Positions 6,747-11,533 of a stretch of 11,533 nt of DNA are shown one piece after another. Every line of letters starts with the position of its first letter. Position 1 is the first letter of the stretch. Both the position numbers and the translations under genes were made by a program. The notes under the pieces were generated by a model, which saw only the letters and a list, made by a program, of their open reading frames with translations, searched no databases and was not told the DNA's origin. This stretch comes from Rhodoferax sp. (GTDB taxonomy: Bacteria; Pseudomonadota; Gammaproteobacteria; Burkholderiales; Burkholderiaceae_C), in NCBI GenBank assembly GCA_026785765.1, contig JAJAZK010000105.1, forward strand, positions 1-11,533. Direction: 5' to 3'.

Positions 6747-9111
6747 ACTCCACGCGGCTGATAGCGGTCGGCTTGAAACCCAGGTCGGCCGCCTTGCCTT
6801 TGCGCGCACGTGCGCCGCGCGCATTGTTGAGACTGCGGATCTCCAGCGTCTCTTCACGCGGCTTGCCGGCGCGACCGATGCCCTCGATCTTCACGCTGCG
6901 GGTGTAGGCGGCAGCGCCGGCCAGGCTGTCCTTGTCTTCGAGCTCGATCAGTTTGAGCCCGCGCCCGCCATTGGCCATGGCGTTGAGTTCACCAATCGCA
7001 AAGGTCAGGATACGGCCGCCGGTCGAGGCGCAAGCGACGTGGGTGGCCGGCAACAGCGCCACTGAACCCGAAACACCGCTGACTGGCGACGGCCGGGTCA
7101 GGGATTCGCCCTCGCTGCAGCTGACAAAGGCCTTGCCGGCCTTGAGGCGCGAGACCATCTGCTCCACCGTGGCGAGGAATCCATAACCACCCGAACTCGC
7201 CAGCAGCAGCGTCGCGTCGGGCGGGCCGGCGAAGTAATACGACAGCTGGGTGCCCGGCTCCAGATCGAGCAACGTCGTCACCGGCTGGCCGTCCCCACGG
7301 GCGCCGGGCAACAGGGCCACCGGCACCGAATACACCCGGCCGCGGTTGCCAAACACCAGCAACGTATCGACCGAGCGGCACTCGAAAGTGCCGCGCAAAA
7401 TGTCGCCCGACTTGAAGGCGAAACCCGCCCGGTCGTGCCCGTGGCCAGTGCGCGCGCGCACCCAGCCTTTGTCGCTGACCACCACGGTCACGGGCTCATC
7501 CAGCACGCGCACTTCAACCACGGCGCGTTTGTCGCTCTGGATCAGGGTGCGCCGGGCATCACCAAACAGCTTGGCATCGGCCTCGATCTCGCGCACCATC
7601 AGGCGCCGCAGAGCGGTCGCGCTTCCCAGGATCTCGTCGAGCCTCTTCTGCTCATCGCGCAGGCCGGACAACTCCTGTTCGATCTTGATCGCTTCGAGCC
7701 GCGCCAACTGGCGCAGGCGGATGTCCAGAATGTCTTCCGCCTGTCGCTCCGAGAGGGAAAAACGCGCGATCAGGGCCTGCTTTGGCTCATCGGCCTGACG
7801 GATGATTGCGATCACCTCATCAATATTGAGCAGCACCAGTTGCCGCCCCTCGAGGATATGGATGCGGTCCAGCACCCGCGCCAGACGGTGCCGAGTGCGA
7901 CGCTCAATGGTGGTTTGGCGAAACTGGGTCCATTCCGTGAGCATCTGGCGCAGGGACTTCTGGGTTGGCCGCCCGTCCAGCCCGACCATGGTCAGATTGA
8001 TCGGTGCCGACGTCTCCAGGCTGGTATGCGCCAGCAAGGTGGTGATGAGTTCCTGTTGCCCGATGCGGCTGGTCTTGGGCTCGAACACCAGGCGTACCGC
8101 AGCGTCCCTGGACGACTCGTCGCGCACGGTGTCGAGCACCGACAACACGCTGGCCTTAAGCTGCACCTGCTCCTGCGACAGCGCCTTTTTGCCAATGCGG
8201 ACCTTGGGATTGGTCAGCTCCTCGATCTCTTCGAGTACACGCTGGGTGCTGACGTTGGGCGGCAACTCGGTAACCACCAGTTGCCACTGGCCACGCGCCA
8301 GCTCTTCGATCTTCCAGCGCGCACGCACCTTGAGTGACCCGCGTCCGCTGCGGTAGGCTTCGGCAATGTCTGCGGCTGCGCTGATGATCTGCCCACCGCC
8401 CGGGTAGTCCGGCCCCGGCACCAGGGCCAGCAACTCGACATCCGATAACTCGGGTGCGCGCAGCAGCGCCACGCAGGCAGCGGCGATCTCGCGCAGGTTG
8501 TGACTCGGCACCTCGGTGGCCATGCCCACGGCAATGCCGCTGGCACCATTGAGCAGCACAAAAGGCAACCGCGCCGGCAACTGCACTGGCTCTTCGGTCG
8601 AACCGTCGTAGTTGGGCGCAAAGTCCACCGTCCCTTCGTCGATTTCGTCGAGCAACAGCCGGCTGATCCTGGCCAGCCGGGCCTCGGTGTAGCGCATGGC
8701 CGCAGCACCATCGCCATCACGGCTGCCGAAGTTGCCCTGACCGTCGATCAGCGGATAGCGCTGCGAGAAATCCTGCGCCATGCGCACCAACTCCTCATAC
8801 GCCGCCTGGTCGCCATGCGGATGGAAACGCCCCAACACATCGCCGACCACCCGCGCCGACTTCACCGGCCGCGCCCCGGTATTGCCGGCTGGACCACCAA
8901 ACCCCAGTCCCATGCGGGACATCGCGTACAGAATGCGCCGCTGTACCGGCTTTTGTCCGTCGCAAACGTCGGGCAAGGCACGCCCCTTGACCACACTCAG
9001 GGCGTATTCCAGATAGGCGCGTTGTGCGTAAGTGGCCAGGTTCAGGGATTCGTCGCCGTCGCCAGGTGGGCTGGCGGAAAAGTCGAGGGTGGGTTGGTCG
9101 CTGGTTGCCAT
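6745..9111 (-). CDS. parC: DNA topoisomerase IV subunit A
   Basis: The DNA-breaking subunit of topoisomerase IV acts with ParE as a heterotetramer that unlinks replicated chromosomes. The protein is 788 residues (E. coli ParC is about 750). The breakage-reunion core starts near residue 25 with YLEYALSVVKGRALPDVCDG, then QKPVQRRILYAM, GRFHPHGDQAAYEELVRMAQ and the catalytic Tyr141 in AAMRYTEARL. A coiled-coil gate lies around 395-480 (QLVLLNIDEVIAIIR, DILDIRLRQLARLEAIKIEQ). The C-terminal part (about 500-788) is the beta-pinwheel-like DNA-wrapping domain. The ATG at 9111 shares its A with the TGA stop of the transglycosylase (TGATG), and there is no good Shine-Dalgarno site, which points to translational coupling. 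A TTG immediately before it is an alternative start. Gln102 stands where E. coli ParC has the quinolone-contact Ser80. Adjacent parE rules out GyrA. Confidence 0.96.
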   Translation of the reverse strand: MATSDQPTLDFSASPPGDGDESLNLATYAQRAYLEYALSVVKGRALPDVCDGQKPVQRRILYAMSRMGLGFGGPAGNTGARPVKSARVVGDVLGRFHPHGDQAAYEELVRMAQDFSQRYPLIDGQGNFGSRDGDGAAAMRYTEARLARISRLLLDEIDEGTVDFAPNYDGSTEEPVQLPARLPFVLLNGASGIAVGMATEVPSHNLREIAAACVALLRAPELSDVELLALVPGPDYPGGGQIISAAADIAEAYRSGRGSLKVRARWKIEELARGQWQLVVTELPPNVSTQRVLEEIEELTNPKVRIGKKALSQEQVQLKASVLSVLDTVRDESSRDAAVRLVFEPKTSRIGQQELITTLLAHTSLETSAPINLTMVGLDGRPTQKSLRQMLTEWTQFRQTTIERRTRHRLARVLDRIHILEGRQLVLLNIDEVIAIIRQADEPKQALIARFSLSERQAEDILDIRLRQLARLEAIKIEQELSGLRDEQKRLDEILGSATALRRLMVREIEADAKLFGDARRTLIQSDKRAVVEVRVLDEPVTVVVSDKGWVRARTGHGHDRAGFAFKSGDILRGTFECRSVDTLLVFGNRGRVYSVPVALLPGARGDGQPVTTLLDLEPGTQLSYYFAGPPDATLLLASSGGYGFLATVEQMVSRLKAGKAFVSCSEGESLTRPSPVSGVSGSVALLPATHVACASTGGRILTFAIGELNAMANGGRGLKLIELEDKDSLAGAAAYTRSVKIEGIGRAGKPREETLEIRSLNNARGARARKGKAADLGFKPTAISRVE

Positions 9112-9980
9112 CAATTGTCAGATTCGGTCTTGGGCTTGATGACGGGTGCGACCGACGGCGGCATGTTGCCGCGATTAAGCGCACCACCCGTGATGGCGGG
9201 GCGCACGCGTGAGGGGGCAGGCCGCACCTCGGGCACCAGCACCGGCACCGGGGGTTTGAGCAAGGTGTAAAACTGCATCACCGTCTTCACATAGGCCTGG
9301 GTTTCCTTGTAGTTGGGAATCTGGTTACCGGCGCGCTGCACCGCGCCCTCGCCTGCGTTGTAAGAGGCAAGGGCCACCTCGAGCTGGCCCGGAAACATGT
9401 TGATCAGGTCGCGCAGGTAACGGGTGCCGGTGCGGATATTGGTCTTGGGGTCGAAGAGCTTTTTCTCGATGGCCATCTTGCGGTCACCGTCGACACCGTA
9501 GCGCCGCGCCGTGGCTGGCATGATTTGCATCAAACCGATAGCCCCCTTGGGCGAAACCGCCGTGCTGTCGAATCCCGACTCGGCGGCGATCAGCGCCTGC
9601 AGCAACTCGAAGTCAATATTGTGGTCGTTCGAGGCCTCACGCAGAAGCTGGCGCACCTGCTTGAAGATTGGCGAAACCTCGAAAAACGCATGCAACTTGT
9701 TGGGCGCCATCGGCTGGGCGGCCGGCGCGCGCGGCGGCTGCGCAACGTCTGCCAATACATCGCGCGTGGTGTCAAAGGTTTCGGCGCTGCGAAAGAACAA
9801 TTCGTAACGGTCGTCCAGCCGCTCCGACGCGAAATGGGCGACGCCCCGGGCGTCGACAAAGCCCCAGACATCAGCCCGTGCGGGCGGCGCCAGCAAAGCA
9901 GCGAACAGCAGCAGCACGGTCGCCAGACGCGAGAGCAGCGCGCCTGCGCGACACGCCTCAGTTGGGATGGCCGTGGCCAT
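9111..9980 (-). CDS. Periplasmic lytic transglycosylase (DUF4124 plus SLT/GH23 domain)
   Basis: The protein is 289 residues and cleaves the MurNAc-GlcNAc bond of peptidoglycan non-hydrolytically. A cleavable signal peptide is visible (hydrophobic ATVLLLFAALLAPPARA, ending near residue 36). It is followed by a DUF4124-like strand (DVWGFVDARGVAHFASERLD, 37-56) often found ahead of such domains. The GH23 SLT domain covers about 115-245, with catalytic Glu134 in LIAAESGFDS, AVSPKGAIGLMQIMPATARR (141-160) and SYNAGEGAV (206-214). A proline-rich tail follows (244-289). The ATG at 9980 overlaps the parE stop as TGATG, with a GGAGGTGG stretch just upstream inside parE. The stop in turn overlaps the parC ATG in the same way. 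Sitting between the two topoisomerase IV subunits, it should be co-expressed with them. Longer upstream starts in this frame run inside parE and are rejected. Confidence 0.93.
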   Translation of the reverse strand: MATAIPTEACRAGALLSRLATVLLLFAALLAPPARADVWGFVDARGVAHFASERLDDRYELFFRSAETFDTTRDVLADVAQPPRAPAAQPMAPNKLHAFFEVSPIFKQVRQLLREASNDHNIDFELLQALIAAESGFDSTAVSPKGAIGLMQIMPATARRYGVDGDRKMAIEKKLFDPKTNIRTGTRYLRDLINMFPGQLEVALASYNAGEGAVQRAGNQIPNYKETQAYVKTVMQFYTLLKPPVPVLVPEVRPAPSRVRPAITGGALNRGNMPPSVAPVIKPKTESDN

Positions 9981-11533
9981 CAAACGTCCACCTCCACCAA
10001 GTCGCCGTGCATCTCCATCAACTCGCGCCGCGCCGCCGCCTCGCCCTTGCCCATCAGCTTGGAGATCAGGGACTCGGTCTGGGCAAAGTTGATCGCGCCC
10101 AGATGCACCGGCAACAGGCGCCGTGTGTCCGGATTGAGCGTGGTGTCCCACAACTGCTCGGCGTTCATCTCGCCCAGGCCCTTGAAGCGGCTGATGTTCC
10201 AGGCGTTCTCGCGCACACCCTCCTTGCGCAACTTGTCGAGGATGGCTGTGAGTTCACCCGCATCGAGCGCGTAGGCCTTGGAGGCGGGTTTCTTGCCACG
10301 CGCGGGTGCATCCACGCGAAACAGCGGCGGGCGCGCCACATACACATGGCCGGTCTCGATCAACTTCGGGAAGTGGCGAAAAAACAGTGTCAGCAGCAGC
10401 ACTTGAATATGCGAACCGTCCACATCGGCGTCGCTCAGGATGCAGACCTTGCCATAACGCAGACCGGTCAGATCAGGCGTGTCGTTCGGGCCATGCGGAT
10501 CGACCCCGATGGCCACAGAAATATCGTGGATCTCGGTATTGGCAAACAGCCGGTCCCGATCCACCTCCCAGGTGTTGAGTACCTTGCCGCGCAATGGCAG
10601 GATCGCCTGCGACTCCTTGTCCCGTCCCATCTTCGCGCTGCCGCCCGCAGAATCCCCCTCGACCAGAAAAACTTCGTTGTGGGCAATGTCGCGGCTTTCG
10701 CAGTCGGTCAGTTTCCCAGGTAACACAGCGACACCGGAACCCTTGCGCTTTTCCACTTTCTGGCCGGCTTTCTGGCGCGTCTGCGCGGCGCGGATCGCCA
10801 GCTCGGCCAGCTTCTTGCCGTACTCCACATGCTGGTTGAGCCACAGCTCCAGTGTGGGCCGCACGAAGCCCGACACCAGACGCACGGCGTCACGCGAGTT
10901 CAGTCGTTCCTTGATCTGGCCCTGAAACTGCGGATCAAGCACCTTGGCCGACAACACATAACTGGCGCGCGCAAACACATCCTCAGGCAACAACTTGACG
11001 CCCTTGGGCAACAGGGCGTGCAGCTCGATGAAACTCTTCACCGCAGTGAACAGTCCGTCGCGCAGGCCACTCTCGTGGGTGCCCCCGGCGCGGGTGGGAA
11101 TCAGGTTGACATAACTCTCACGCACCGGATTGCCGTCTTCGGTGAACGCCACACACCACTCGGCGCCCTCGCCTTCGGCAAAACTGTCGTGCGCCACGTC
11201 CGCAAAACCAGCATCCTCGAACATAGGAATCACCGGCTCGGCGTTCAGGGCCTGGCCCAGGTAATCGCGCAAACCGCCCTTGTAAAGCCAGTTCTGCGTA
11301 TCTCTGGTCTTCTCGTTGGTCAACGTCACCGTTACGCCAGGCATCAACACGGCTTTGCTGCGCAAAAGATGGACTAGCTCCGCCATTGGCAACACGGCTG
11401 TCTCGAAGTAGCTGGCGTCCGGCCACACCCTGACCGAGGTACCGGACTTGCGGTCACCCTCGCCGGCCTTGCGCAATTGCAACGGCTCGGCCACGTCGCC
11501 ACCCTCGAACACCATGCGTGCGACCATGCCGTC
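9980..11533 (-). CDS. parE: DNA topoisomerase IV subunit B, C-terminal about 80 percent
   Basis: This is the ATPase/TOPRIM subunit that partners ParC. 517 codons plus stop are present; the 5' end, about 130 residues carrying most of the GHKL ATP-binding site, is beyond the window edge. An ATG at 11527 is internal, because the frame continues open to the edge and homologues have this region well inside the protein. Counting from that Met, the transducer domain contains IPTRAGGTHESGLRDG (143-158). The TOPRIM domain shows NEVFLVEGDSAGGSAK (284-299, acidic residue Glu290), LPLRGKVLNTWEV (310-322) and the metal-binding SDADVDGSH (365-373). The C-terminal ISRFKGLGEMNAEQLWDTT (445-463) and NPDTRRLLPV (465-474) binding motifs are complete. 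KVLNTWEV and the adjacent parC favour ParE over GyrB. It ends with TGATG overlapping the transglycosylase gene. Confidence 0.95.
   Translation of the reverse strand, partial: DGMVARMVFEGGDVAEPLQLRKAGEGDRKSGTSVRVWPDASYFETAVLPMAELVHLLRSKAVLMPGVTVTLTNEKTRDTQNWLYKGGLRDYLGQALNAEPVIPMFEDAGFADVAHDSFAEGEGAEWCVAFTEDGNPVRESYVNLIPTRAGGTHESGLRDGLFTAVKSFIELHALLPKGVKLLPEDVFARASYVLSAKVLDPQFQGQIKERLNSRDAVRLVSGFVRPTLELWLNQHVEYGKKLAELAIRAAQTRQKAGQKVEKRKGSGVAVLPGKLTDCESRDIAHNEVFLVEGDSAGGSAKMGRDKESQAILPLRGKVLNTWEVDRDRLFANTEIHDISVAIGVDPHGPNDTPDLTGLRYGKVCILSDADVDGSHIQVLLLTLFFRHFPKLIETGHVYVARPPLFRVDAPARGKKPASKAYALDAGELTAILDKLRKEGVRENAWNISRFKGLGEMNAEQLWDTTLNPDTRRLLPVHLGAINFAQTESLISKLMGKGEAAARRELMEMHGDLVEVDV

Noticed and set aside
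3937..7065. A 1042-codon open frame on the plus strand antisense to acnA and parC
   Set aside because: It mirrors the real minus-strand genes. In GC-rich genomes with strong third-position bias the antisense frame is often free of stops. The translation is His/Gln/Arg-rich, with no family motifs and no ribosome-binding site.
9980..11533. Assignment as gyrB
   Set aside because: The LPLRGKVLNTWEV block and the operon with parC fit ParE better. GyrB normally sits near dnaA/dnaN.

Overview
The window looks like a chromosomal segment of a beta-proteobacterium of the order Burkholderiales, most likely Comamonadaceae (Rhodoferax/Polaromonas-like). This rests on the high GC content with GC-biased third codon positions, the character of the AcnA, ParC and ParE proteins, and a lytic transglycosylase gene lying between parE and parC. 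The genus is an inference from protein character only, since no search was run.

Left part (1-3320): two envelope or secreted proteins are transcribed away from each other across a 454-bp gap. On the minus strand is the N-terminal 146 codons of a two-partner-secretion (filamentous haemagglutinin-type) exoprotein, cut by the window edge. On the plus strand is a 780-residue lipoprotein that I do not recognise, with a clear lipobox, a calcium-loop-like motif and ten paired cysteines. The gap holds a cluster of operator-like half-sites and a 96-bp structured inverted repeat. The lipoprotein gene ends at a strong intrinsic terminator that can serve both strands.

Middle (3387-6621): acnA, an iron-sulphur aconitase of the TCA cycle, lies on the minus strand. 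Its last 39 codons plus stop are duplicated 505 bp further downstream. There they form the tail of a small chimeric reading frame whose head looks like a ribbon-helix-helix antitoxin. The two copies are 105/120 identical, and 12 of the 15 differences are synonymous, so both diverged as real aconitase 3' ends. That pattern fits a scar of integration or recombination at the acnA 3' end, with an orphaned antitoxin remnant inside it. This is the most unusual structure in the window.

Right part (6745-11533, minus strand): parE (5' end outside the window), a periplasmic DUF4124/SLT lytic transglycosylase and parC are packed with two TGATG stop/start overlaps. They form a tightly coupled unit that joins topoisomerase IV (chromosome decatenation) to a cell-wall-cleaving enzyme. 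acnA follows parC after 123 bp with its own strong ribosome-binding site. No RNA gene, CRISPR array, complete insertion sequence or obvious novel defence system was found.
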